From assembly GCF_958450345.1 (NCBI RefSeq), contig NC_088782.1, forward strand, positions 109,274,358-109,338,357: a DNA stretch of 64,000 bases, read 5' to 3'. Numbering within the stretch: position 1 is the first letter of the stretch; every line of letters begins with the position of its first letter. The notes below the pieces were generated by a model, which was not told the origin of the DNA, did no database searches, and saw only the letters and a list, made by a program, of their open reading frames with translations. This stretch comes from Calliphora vicina. Lineage: Eukaryota; Arthropoda; Insecta; Diptera; Calliphoridae. Of this stretch, positions 45,619 to 55,303 are shown piece by piece. A program made the position numbers and the translations under genes.

Positions 45619-46907
45619 GGGAAAAAACGTGCTAAAATCAAGATTTTTCGTCCAAAATCAAATCATTTCAATCTTAATAGTCTGTTAAATGCGAAAATTC
45701 ATAATTCAAGAATAAAATCTTATTGTTTTACTATTGCTTATTGTAAGATCGTATTTAAGATTGTGTTCTTATTTACAATCTTAAATTAAGAATACCTTTT
45801 GCAAAATTTAAGAATGTAATCTTAAGAAGTTAAGGAAGGCTAACAAAATCAGAAATTTTAATAATATACATTTTACTAAGTAAAGAACCAACTTCATACG
45901 ATTGGAAGTGTTTATCGATCTCTTTTAAGGATTGCGTTGCAAATAACATAAACTTCTTCGTTTTGAATCAACAAAATTTATCTTTTCCTGGGTACATAGT
46001 TTGAAAGTCAATTTTAATCTGAAATTTGTAAGGGAAAATAACTTAATTTGAAATTAGCAATCGATAAAAACTTTCTTACCAATTCCGGCTCTCTTGCATG
46101 ACTTATTTTTGGCTACCTTCGTAGTAACTCAAGACTTCGTATTTTTGCCAAATCTTTCTGGAGCACACTGTATGTAAGTTTTCATTTATGACAAACTTCC
46201 TCCCAATCAGCGCTATCTCTGTTCAAGTATAGTTTATAAGCAGCTGCAACTTATTCATCAATTTCAGAACTTTGCATTTGATTTGTTGATTCCATTTCAG
46301 CAATTTCTTCTCCATCCAAACGAGATCGGCTTGCATCTAGGCTATTGTTGTTGAATGATGCAGCTTTAATAATAATTTTGTAATAAAATCTATAACGAAA
46401 TTACCTTAAGTTCATTCTCAGTGGGAAAAACTTCCCAAATATCGGCCAAGTATGACAGTGTATCCTTTCTTACGGCGTTCTGCTCAGATGATATTGTACA
46501 TCAGCCAGCGTCAAGAAATCTTTACTCACAGATATACTTATAAGAACTAGTTCGCCTGAGTTCTGATTTTCTATTATTAATTAAATATTTTGTTCACTTT
46601 TTTTAAACACGTCTACTTTGATCAGAGTTTTGCAATTTATAACACAACAAGCTTTCATTATTGTCAAATTTCTAAAAAAAATCAAGAATTCAATCTAAAC
46701 TTTGAGAATATGTTCTTAAATTCAAAAAATACAATCTTAAAATTAAGATTACGTTCTTGATTTTTAGAATGCGTTCTACAAATCAAGAAATTATTCTTAA
46801 ATTTGAGAACGTAAATCTTACTGGCCATATTTTAGGTTTAAAACATGAAAATTTTTGCAATCTAAATTCAAGAATTTTTTTCTTAAATTTAGATCGTCAT
46901 ATTTCTC
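45619..46907. mobile_element. PIF/Harbinger-like relic with TTA target duplication
   Basis: TTA stands at 45,616-45,618 and 46,908-46,910. The ends are imperfect inverted repeats (GGGAAAAAACGTGCTAAAAT, CAAG versus the complement GAGAAATATGACGATCTAAA, TTTAAG), followed on both sides by subterminal AATCTTAAATTAAGAAT-type motifs (45,775; 46,735). On the minus strand near 46,200-46,100 a frame with VLQKDLAKIRS...VTTKVAKNKSCKRAGIG faintly resembles the end of a Myb/SANT-like domain, which Harbinger elements encode as a partner of their transposase. That protein match is weak. No transposase remains. The left target copy is in the 3' side of the RTE pseudogene. Confidence 0.5.
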
Positions 46908-46980
46908 TTAGTTTTGGAATATACTTGTAGTGGCCCTATGCTCCAACTTGGAATGACGGGAATAAATATATATATATATT

Positions 46981-47128
46981 GGGTGCCCCGATAGACCAGT
47001 CGATAGTGTGCTGAACTATTAATCTGAGGGTTGCGGGTTCGATTCCCGCCAGAGACTCTGGGTGTAACTGCAGACAAGCAAAACGCTTCGCAGTTTGTGT
47101 TTGTTTTTTTTTAAAAAAAAAAAAAAAA
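46981..47128 (+). mobile_element. tRNA-Lys-derived SINE, copy 2
   Basis: The head GCCCCGATAGACCAGTCGAT, AGTGTGCTGAACTATTAATC, TGAGGGTTGCGGGTTCGATT, CCCGCC aligns to tRNA-Lys along its whole length, with a consensus B box. The unique part (AGAGACTCTGGGTGTAACTG, CAGACAAGC) matches copy 1 (GAGACTCTTTGTTTATCTGC, GGACAAA), and it ends in T- and A-runs near 47,128. A TATATATATATT microsatellite immediately precedes it. The acceptor ends do not pair, so it is not a functional tRNA. Confidence 0.8.
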
Positions 47129-48795
47129 GGTCACTAGATTCATTTAGTGTTTTCAATAATTTATAAGATATCGTATCTATGTCTAATTGAAGGCCTGCAG
47201 CGACCGCTGTATAAATCGGGTTATTTCAGTTATGTTGTTTTTTAGTCCATATGAAAATTGCATCGTATATGAATTGTCATGTGCTACAGCCGGTGTTTCT
47301 GCTCTCGGGATAGTGTGCTGAACCATAGTCCGGTATTTATTTCAATTATGGATGCAGTCCCAAAAGATGCTGCTGATAATTGTGGAGTTCTACTGTGATC
47401 TTTTCTAATTAAAAATAGTTTTGTTAAATTAAAATTTGTGTAAAGAACAGTGAAGCATTTCTTTATTTTAACGTAACTTAGGATCAGTCAAATAAAATCA
47501 AAAATAAATCTCTCAACTGAACTGTGTTTTGTATTTACTAAAAAATCTATAAATAATACTCAAACAAATCTAAAGGAAACTTAATATACAACTCAAATAT
47601 GAACATTTTATTTATTTCTTTACTTTCCCAGATTTCTTACACACATTACTATACCTCCTTCAATAAATAATAAATTCTACAATTCAATAATTTCAAAAAA
47701 TTTAATCTCAACCATCTAGCACATGATAAAAACTTCCTCAATTTCCTTATTTAAACACTCGAGCACATTTTTCATAAACAAATTATTTTAGAAATTTATC
47801 AAACTCGCAAACGACTTTAATATTCAAACAAATAAATACATTTGTACAATATACAAATTGTCAGCTACTGTACACAACAGAAATATGTACATAAGAAATA
47901 GTATGTGTGTGAACCAAAAAAAATCATGAATAGAAAATATTTGAAAATTTCTTTTCATTTAAAGAATTTTGTTATTCTTTTTTTTCACATTGAAATTCAA
48001 TAGTACTTGAGTTTCGTCTACTTAATACAACTAGGAAAACTTTTACTGCAGTGATTTCATGTCATCTCCCCTCAACTTTCTCTCCGACACTCTCATAAGT
48101 CATATGAAATCCCAATCATTCCATTCAAATGTTTCAATATTTCATATTCGATGTCATTGAATAAATTGTATGTATTCTCATTCTAGTTTGCGTGCAGTGT
48201 GTGCCAGTATTTGGTGTGTCGTTATTTGGTTTCTTTTCATGGATATTCTCAGTTCTCAGTTTGCTGATGTTGCTGTCCCATTGGAGTTTATTTAAAAGAC
48301 ATTTTTAAGTCTTCACTGTCTTAATGTTGATTTTGTTTTATTGCACTCTACTTGCATCTGTAGGGAGAAGTGAGGGAAAATGTGACGATTTGTGAGGATC
48401 ATACGATAACTCGTATATAATTTTAGGGAGAGAGAGTTTCCACGATCGACTTGAATTTGCTATTAATTCCAATATAAGAACAGGCAGCGAAAATATTCAA
48501 GGTTTCATTAGATGTGACAAATATTGTCGAAATAGGCCAAAGTCACTGTAAAGTTTACAAATCCAATCGAATATCTATCATGACCAAATATTGTCTTATT
48601 CGTTCGTAATGTGTACCCAAAGACATCTTGCAAGTATTTGTTATAAAGATCACTCATTTCTTACATATTCATTAGTCAAATCATTTTACCGAACTCCCTC
48701 ATGTAAATAAAACTATGCGAATAAACCTCGGTGCTAAACAAGCTGAGGCAGAGTATAATTTAATCCATTGAACATTTTGAACACACATTATGAGA
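47129..48795. other. Non-coding DNA, possibly unique host sequence
   Basis: No gene, RNA or transposon recognised. Texture is typical of fly intergenic DNA. Confidence 0.5.
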
Positions 48796-48803
48796 TCTAA
48801 GAG

Positions 48804-48939
48804 CAGGCGCGGATTCAGCTCAACCATTTGGGGGGAAAAAAATCAAAATTTGTTCTACATTTTTCTTTCTTTTTTATCTAAAAACTTTGTGGTTTTGAAG
48901 GGGAAAATTCCAATTTCACCCCCTCTGGATCCTCGCCTG
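48804..48939. mobile_element. 136-bp hAT-type MITE with 8-bp target duplication
   Basis: Ends CAGGCGCGGATTCAGC and the complement CAGGCGAGGATCCAGAGG are inverted repeats. Flanks TCTAAGAG (48,796-48,803) and GCTAAGAG (48,940-48,947) match at 7 of 8 bases, as expected for a hAT target duplication; hAT ends typically begin CAG. The interior is T-rich and non-coding. Confidence 0.75.
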
Positions 48940-48954
48940 GCTAAGAGCCTTGAT

Positions 48955-49445
48955 GGGTACAACAACGTCCATTTGATGCAAATGAAAACATTCATAGATC
49001 AAGTTCCTAGATTAGTTTTGTTGATATATCGATAGAGTAGATTTCAACCTAAAAATTTCAACTTAAATTGGGTAACCTGAGAAATACGAAAAGGTCATCT
49101 GAAAACATTTTGATTTCACAATTTTGTAAAGCCTTTGCCTTGCCGATGTTGTAATTCAGCACGGCTTTCTTTGATACTTGTATAAGTTTTAGAAGCTTTC
49201 TTGACATATCAACGTAGCTGTGGGAGAGTAACTATGCGTACTCAAGATCCTCCAGTCATTCGTGGAGTCCCCATACAATTCCTCGATTTTGCTCTATTTC
49301 GTGACTGATTACTATATTCAACATTATGTTAAAAAGTAATTCATCCTGCATACAGGCTTTTGGATAACTGTTTGTGGTACATCTTTACATTCCAGAGCAT
49401 CCATATAACAGTGTGATCTAGGGTGTCGAAGAACTTCTCTTACTG
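48955..49445 (-). pseudogene. RTE-like LINE reverse-transcriptase fragment
   Basis: From 49,440 downward on the minus strand, EKFFDTLDHTVIWMLWN and, in the next frame, LECKDVPQTVIQK correspond to the RT motif 'KAFD..DR..LW..L...G.P...I'. Lower down, QLR*YVKKASKTYTSIKESR and RQGKGFTKL correspond to the region after the active site ('.H..DM..K...L...A...GL.IN..KTK'). The active-site box between them is lost. Multiple stops and frame changes; same broad family as 44,824-45,615 but opposite strand. Confidence 0.5.
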
Positions 49446-49539
49446 TGTTCAAGTTATGCTACATTTCCTTACGAAAGGGTTAACTGTCAAACAAACTGTC
49501 ATAATGCGCTCACTTTTTGACATTTATGATCAGCATAAT

Positions 49540-50600
49540 CTGGCAAACTATCATGAACAGATTGACGCTTGAACAACACTACCAAATTATCCAAATTTAT
49601 TTTGAAAATGAGCCATCGATTCGTGCAACTTATAGACCACTTCGTGATTTTTATGGCCCACATAATCGTACATCTATGCAAGCCATTCGTCGAACTGTGG
49701 ATAGATTTTATACCATATACTCTCTAAATGATGCAGTAACACGAAAGTGAGCAAGAAGATAAAAATTTATCGATTCGTCGTCGGTCGCAGTACCTGAAAA
49801 AATATGCCCAAAGATCTTGGTCTACACCCGTATAAGATCCAGCTGGTGCAGGAATTAATGCCAAGAGAAGATCATATAGTACGTCGTTCTTTTGGCGATT
49901 GGGCTCTAGAGCAGTTGGAAACTGAACCGATGTTTTTTTCGTAAAATTGTGTTCAGCGATTAGCCTCATTTTTGGTTTAACGGGTTTGTTAATAAACTAA
50001 ATTGCCGCATATGGAATGAGACCAATCCAGAAAAATGCACCGTTTGATGCTGGTGGCTTCATCGGACCTTATTTCTTAAAAAAAGGAAGCCGGAGCTCTC
50101 GTTACGGTCAATTGAGATCGTTATCGCATCGTGATCAATGATTTTTTGTTTGAAAATATGTATGACATTGATCCGGGTGAGATGTGATTTCAACAGGATG
50201 GAGCTACGAGCCACACAGCGACCGCAAACATTGATTTAATGAAATCAAAATTTGGCGATAAGTTGTTTTCTATAAATGGACCTGTCAATCGGCTTCCAAG
50301 GTCGTGCGATTTTACAACTCTCCTTTATTTTCTGTGGGGCCACGTGAAGTCACTGGTTTATGCTGATAAACCAGCAACAATTGACGCCTTGGAGACCAAC
50401 ATTGCCAGTAATGTTTGAAAATATATCGCAAAATTCTACGTCCAGAATGCGCTTCGTCAAGAACAGCATTTTTGAAATATTTGTTACAATTTCAAGTTCT
50501 ATTGGACTTCAAAAAACACCCATTGTTTATAAACTCTCAACGGTACGTTTTCAAGAGATCTAAGAATCCAAAATTATATCAAGTTATTTGGCATCCTTTC
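49540..50600 (+). pseudogene. Tc1/mariner-superfamily transposase pseudogene
   Basis: The N-terminal helix-turn-helix is clear at 49,556 (MNRLTLEQHYQIIQIYFENE, YGPHNRTSMQAIRRTVDRF). Then come shifted pieces: DLGLHPYKIQLVQELMPRED and FGDWALEQLETEPMFF (about 49,815-49,950), NKLNCRIWNETNPEKC (49,990-50,040), and at 50,188 FQQDGATSHTATANIDLMKS...NGPVNRLPRSCDF with FLWGHVKSLVYADKPATIDA. The order matches a full transposase of about 340 residues. The second catalytic Asp (QQDGA) is present. The third, normally in PLDYFLW, is replaced (LLYFLW), and the Trp before FQQD is a stop. At least four frameshifts. Terminal repeats were not identified. Confidence 0.85.
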
Positions 50601-50808
50601 AAAAGCCCAAAGTAATACAATCGGGTCAAGGTTGTTTATATTCAGGATTCCGTTCTCCTTAGCACATCTAGACTGATTACACAAGAAATTTCTCTTTGAT
50701 AAAGAGCATGTGGTATTTTTTGGGGAAACTAAAACTATTTTCCCATAATTACTGGTCGATGCTGACAGTATGTGCGTTGTCAGTCAAATCAATGGTTTAT
50801 TATTCAGA

Positions 50809-50944
50809 CACTGTGGTATAGAACAAAATAGGGAAATAAATATGTAACTTCGGTCTGGTATGAATGAAATTTCACAAGCGCAAAGAGGAAATGTTGCCGA
50901 GTTTAAGTTTTGAATTTGGACCTCATGGATACCCCAGGGGCGAG
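50809..50944 (+). mobile_element. CACAGTG-ended foldback family, terminal fragment
   Basis: Starts CACTGTGGTATAGAACAAAA, then GGGAAATAAATATGTAACTT, 'tgaatgaaatttcacaAGCGCAAAGAGGAA' and GAGTTTAAGTTTTGAATTTG, GACCTCATGG, matching the first about 140 bp of the 14,864 element. It ends abruptly where a mariner fragment begins. Confidence 0.7.
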
Positions 50945-51075
50945 GAGAGTGCAGTTTCCATGGCAAAAATCCAAGAACTAGAATAGGAATTGGTCCCTCA
51001 TCCGCCCTATTGTCTGGATTTAGCCCTGAGTGACTATTTCATGTTTCCAAATCTGAAGAAATGTTTCTGCGGAGA
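50945..51075 (+). pseudogene. Mariner transposase C-terminal fragment
   Basis: In frame from about 50,950: AVSMAKIQELE, stop, ELVPHPPYCLDLALSDYFMF, PNLKKCFCGERLTS. This is the region around the third catalytic Asp of mariner (PPYSPDLAPSDYFLFPNLKKWL). It is homologous to 54,358-54,490. Confidence 0.8.
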
Positions 51076-51199
51076 GAGATTGACCAGCCCTCATATGTCA
51101 AACTAACCCTCATATGAACGATATCGTATGAATAAAATTTCACAAGCTCAAAGAAGAGCTCTACAAATATTTTTAAAAAATATGACAGAAAATTAGATA

Positions 51200-51975
51200 T
51201 TCTCATTTGAAAATAAAATTTTTAACCATCCCATATAGCAGTTTTTTTGATAACAGCGCACAGTGTCAGATTTCATTGTTTTAGCGGATTTAATTAAAAA
51301 AACAAAACCCATTTTTTTAAAAAAAAAAAAATATTGAGTACAATAAAAAACAACACCGGTATTTACAAAAACAAGTTTGAAAACCAAATATGTAAACAAC
51401 AACAATATAATGGTATCGGAAAGTGAGATGTTTTATTGACCTTTAACATTTTTAATAGTTCTTGATAAAAATAATCAATGTTTGGATATGTTGCATTTTG
51501 TTGCTTTTTTATATTTTTTTAAATTTTTTTTTGAATATTAGACTACAATATTTTTGCTATATAAAAGTTTCATTGCATTTTAAAATAAAGCCTGATAAAT
51601 TAGTTTGGCAGTGATATTTAACACATCCATTTAAGGTAAAATTTTTTTTTAATTTCAAGTTTTCAATAGAAAAAATGTTATAGAATTCAGTTGACTTCAG
51701 CGAAATTTTTGTTACTATAGTGTCTACCAATCTTTCTATTTCTAGAAACAAAAAAGAAAATCCACCCCAATTGACCCCCGGAAAATTTTGACCCATAAAA
51801 GCATCATGACCAAACAAGTTGTTTGTAGTTAAATTTTCGAAATTCGGTTTTCAACAAAGCAAAAAGACATAACCGTGTTTTTGATTTTATATGTGGAAAT
51901 ATTAGTACTGGAAACGACAAAGTTGTAGACTTTTGTTTATGAATTTTAGAAAGCCCAAAAAGTGTGGAAGCCGTT
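51200..51975. other. Non-coding DNA
   Basis: No gene recognised; poly-A and poly-T runs near 51,310 and 51,520. Confidence 0.5.
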
Positions 51976-51977
51976 GC

Positions 51978-52609
51978 TGCTGATTTTCGGAAGTGGGCTT
52001 CATATGGGAGCAATGACCAATTATGGGCCGATCGTTATAAAATTTTGTGAAATGACTTTTGCATATATATAACTTATTTGTGTTAAATTTTATTGCAATA
52101 GCAATATTTTTAAGAAATTTATGATACTTAAAGTGATTTTCGGAGGTGGGCCTTATATGGGAGCTATGACTAATTAGGGACCGATCGTCACAAAATTTGG
52201 TGGTGCGAATTTGGCTTATATATTTTTGCTAAATTTGGTTTGGATATCTATATAACTAAGATATTTATGAGAGTTTATCTATTTTCAGATATGGCAATCG
52301 TATGGAGGCTAGGAGAAATAATGAACGGATTCTAACCAAATTCAATAAGCTTCCTCCGTGGGATAATATAAAAGCTTGTGCCAAATTTTGTAGAATTGTC
52401 TTTGAAATTGCAACCTGTAGTTTTATTACAAAGTTTACATGGACGGACAGACGGACGGACGGACAGACATCGCTAAATACACTCTGAAAGTGATCCTGAG
52501 CTGATTGGTATGCTCTAAGATGGATGTTGGGACAATACTTTTTTACATTACAAACATCAGCAAATTTTACCCACTATACCCTCCCCACTATGGTGGTGTA
52601 TGGTATAAA
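51978..52609 (+). mobile_element. Mini-me/DINE-1-like element, 5'-truncated
   Basis: Two GATTTTCGGAAGTGGGC.TCATATGGGAGC units, then a GGACGGACAGACGGACGGAC tract (52,441), core ACTCTGAAAGTGATCCTGAG, CATTACAAACATCAGC and the terminal hairpin TATACCCTCCCCACTATGGT...ATGGTATA. No 5' hairpin. More diverged than the 34.9- and 38.1-kb copies. Confidence 0.8.
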
Positions 52610-52829
52610 TATTAAAATTTTGATTTTAACATTTGTATGGGAAGTAGGCGTAATATTGCCACGCCCACCTCGAATTTTTCTCCAAAAGTGTATCACATCG
52701 TAGGAAAACTGCGTTTCAAAAATCATTGAATTATCTTTACCCGTTTTTAAAATTCAGACTTTAGTCCCTCTAGATTACACAAATCTGACACTGGGCAGCG
52801 GGTCGAAATATTTCCCTGACTTTTTGAAT

Positions 52830-54645
52830 TTCCGACAGGTATCTGTCAGTTGACTCCTTTCAAAATATGAAAAATCTGCGTCGTTTAGTTTGTGTTTGGC
52901 AGCCATTGATAGCAGATTACATCGTGACTAGAGGACTAAATTAAAAAATATGTGAATTTCGTGTGCTCATCAATAAAACCAGGGCTAGACTTAGTTTAGG
53001 TATACAGGTAGCTGTCCAGAGCCTTTCGTACAGCTCTCTTGGGTTAATTGATAAATACTATGGGAATTCACATCATAAATATCAATGCTAAAAAGGGGAA
53101 ACGGGAAAGATACCGAACGTTCTGGATGCTCAGTTGAGGTCTCTTCACCGAAACAATTGAAAACAAGTAAGAAAGTATGGTCGGTCAAACCCGACCATAT
53201 AATACCCTACACTAAGTAAAAGAGGAAAAACATTTTTATTTTAAAATTTCAATAATTTGTATTTTTGAGTGATTTTCGGAAGTGGGCCTTATATGGGGAC
53301 TATGACCAATTATGGACCGATCACCATGAAATTAGGTCGTGTGATTTTTGTCTATATGAAAGTTTACTATGTTGAATTTTGTGAGTATACCAACATTTTT
53401 AAGCGATTTATGCACGTCAACGTGATTTTCGGAAGCGGGTCTATATGGGAGCTATGACTAAACATGGACCGATCGTAACAAAATTTGGTGACATGAATTT
53501 TGTATATATAAGATTTATTTGGAGCGCAATTTGTGGAGATACATTTATATTTATTAAACATTTATGACCGATAAAGTCCAATTTCGGAAGGACATTTGTA
53601 TGGGGGCTAGGTGAAATAATGGACCGATTTCAGCCAGTTTCAATAGGCTTGGTCTTTGATCGAAATATCTTCAAAATTGCGACCTGTACTCTGCGCACAA
53701 GGTTTACTCGACTCAGAAAGTGATTCTAAGTCGATCGGTATACTTTAAGGTGGGTGTTAGACTAATATTTTTGGGCGTTACAAACATCTGCACAAACGCA
53801 TAATACCCTCCCCACTATGGTGGTGTAGGGTATAAAAAGGGAAACAGCGAAGCTGCCGAATGTTCTAGACGCCCAGTTGAGGTCTCTTCACCAAAACAAT
53901 TGAGAAAATTCACGATATGGTGTTGGCCGATCGGAGATTGAAAGTGCGAGAGATTGTGGAAGCCATAGCTATCTCACATGGCTCAGTGGTTTCAATTTTA
54001 AATGATCACTTGGGTATGAAAAAGCTTTCCGCAAGATGGGTGACGCGTTTGCTCACAATCGACCACAAACGCAATGGTGTGACAAATTCGCAAGAGTATT
54101 TGGCGTTGTTAAACAGCAATATGGACAAGTTTTTGGATCCGTGGATCCACCACAATGCAGCAGAGACCAAACAGAAGTCCGAGGTGGGTTTGTCATCCAA
54201 TAAAGTCATGGCGACCTTTCAAAAGGGTATAACAATCAATGGCGAATATTATGCCAACTGATTTGGTAGATTCAATGAGGATTTGAAAAAACAACTGATC
54301 GCATTTGGTCAAGAAAAAAGTTCTTTTTCACCAGGACATGGCCAGGGTACACACATGTGCAGTTTCCATGGCAGAAATTCATGAATTAGGCTACGCATTG
54401 CTCCCTTATCCGCCTTATTCTCCGGATTAGACCCGAGTGACTATTTCTTGTTTTCAAAGCTGAAGAAATGGCTCCGCGGAAAGAGATATGACTCCAACGA
54501 TGAAATAATCTCACAAACAAATATCTATTTCGATGACCTCGACAAATCTTATTTTTTGGAAGGCATACATAAATTGGAGAAGCGTTGGACAAAGTGTACA
54601 GAGCTCAAAGAAGACTATATTGGAAAATAATCACACAGCCAATGT
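52830..54645 (+). pseudogene. Mariner transposase pseudogene(s), split by a mini-me element
   Basis: 52,830-52,950 resembles a mariner 5' region (ACAGGTATCTGTCAGTTGAC), followed by CEFRVLIN, the usual N-terminus. At 53,090-53,155 a frame reads RGNGKDTERSGCSVEVSSPK. After the mini-me (53,161-53,838) the same stretch occurs again (RGNSEAAECSRRPVEVSSPK) and continues IEKIHDMVLADRRLKVREIV, ISHGSVVSILNDHLGMKKLS, ARWVTRLLTIDHKRN. A deletion removes the VTVDE first catalytic Asp (DKFLDPWIHH). VLFHQDMARVHT keeps the second Asp; DPSDYFLFSKLKKWL keeps the third; the C-terminus KLEKRWTKCTELKEDYIGK is intact to 54,630. A stop (PD*) and frameshifts make it inactive. Confidence 0.85.
53161..53838 (+). mobile_element. 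Mini-me/DINE-1-like element lacking its GTCY tract
   Basis: Same 5' end and hairpin (TATGGTCGG-tcaaac-CCGACCATA), internal units and 3' hairpin as the 34,871 copy, but the sequence jumps from GCACAAGGTTTA directly to CTCGACTCAGAAAGTGATTC, so the GACGGACGGAC tract and its surroundings (about 45 bp) are deleted. A second deletion removes about 30 bp near 53,658. It sits between two copies of a 70-bp mariner segment. Confidence 0.85.
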
Positions 54646-54800
54646 GTCCTTTTGAATAATCCCAGTAGGAAAAATCGTCATAGATGGTATTGTCTTTGAC
54701 GAATTATGTAAAACATATCTTATATCAAAAACAATTGATGACAAGATGAGCGGCAATGTTTTGAATGTTGACGAAAAGTTATGCGACATTATCTTGAAGG
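54646..54800. other. Non-coding spacer after mariner
   Basis: Sequence between the mariner stop and the next element; may contain the mariner 3' terminal repeat, which I could not identify. Confidence 0.4.
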
Positions 54801-55303
54801 CTACGAACAAAGTCCCTACGAACAAAGTCCCCAATCCACAAATTGGGGGCTTAATTCAACATGAATTAAAACCCAAAAGTTCTAAATGAAATAAATCCCC
54901 AACCAAAGGAACTAAAACGAAGGCCGGCAATGCAAAAAAACTTATCTGAGCGAAGCCAGTTTTTGATACATCCCAAAGGAGAAAACCTTTGCTACCGGCC
55001 GAAGGCCGGCAATGCAAAACAACTTCTCTGAACGAAGCCAATTTTTGATACACCCCAGAGGAGGAAACCTTTGCGTCCGTCCGAAGGCCGGCAATGCAAA
55101 ACAACTTTTCTAAGCGAAGCCAATTTTTGATACATCCCAGAGTTATTTCATTATGAATTTAATCCCCAATTTTAGAAATGAAATAAATCCCCAAAAAATG
55201 AACTGAGTGCCTAAATTTCGTTTTTGGTTTTTCTATATAAAATTTTGGGGCCTTAACAAATTTGGGGTTTGGGAACTTTGTTCATTGGGGACTTAGTTCG
55301 TAG
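54801..55303. mobile_element. Terminal-inverted-repeat element with 82-bp internal tandem repeats
   Basis: Left end CTACGAACAAAGTCCCCAAT (54,816; with a partial duplicate CTACGAACAAAGTCC at 54,801) pairs with right end ATTGGGGACTTAGTTCGTAG (55,284-55,303). Internal units of 82 bp start at 54,918, 55,000 and 55,082 with CGAAGGCCGGCAATGCAAAA. Flanking them are GAAATAAATCCCCAA motifs. A relative with TGAAATAACTCCCAA motifs and one inverted unit is at 36,415-36,818. No ORF of note; the superfamily is unknown to me and no target duplication is clear. Confidence 0.7.
54918..55143 (+). repeat. 82-bp tandem repeat, about 2.8 copies
   Basis: Units start at exactly 82-bp intervals (54,918; 55,000; 55,082). 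Each contains GAAGGCCGGCAATGCAAAAC, TGAGCGAAGCCAGTTTTTGA and TACATCCCAAAGGAG. They are clearly richer in G+C than their surroundings. Confidence 0.9.

Noticed and set aside
46981..47052. Possible functional tRNA-Lys gene
   Set aside because: Acceptor-stem halves do not pair, the anticodon loop is altered, and the sequence continues into a SINE body shared with another copy.
53269..53561. Conserved 62- to 64-codon ORFs also found at 34,975 and 35,076
   Set aside because: Conservation reflects the shared non-coding mini-me sequence; frames break between copies.
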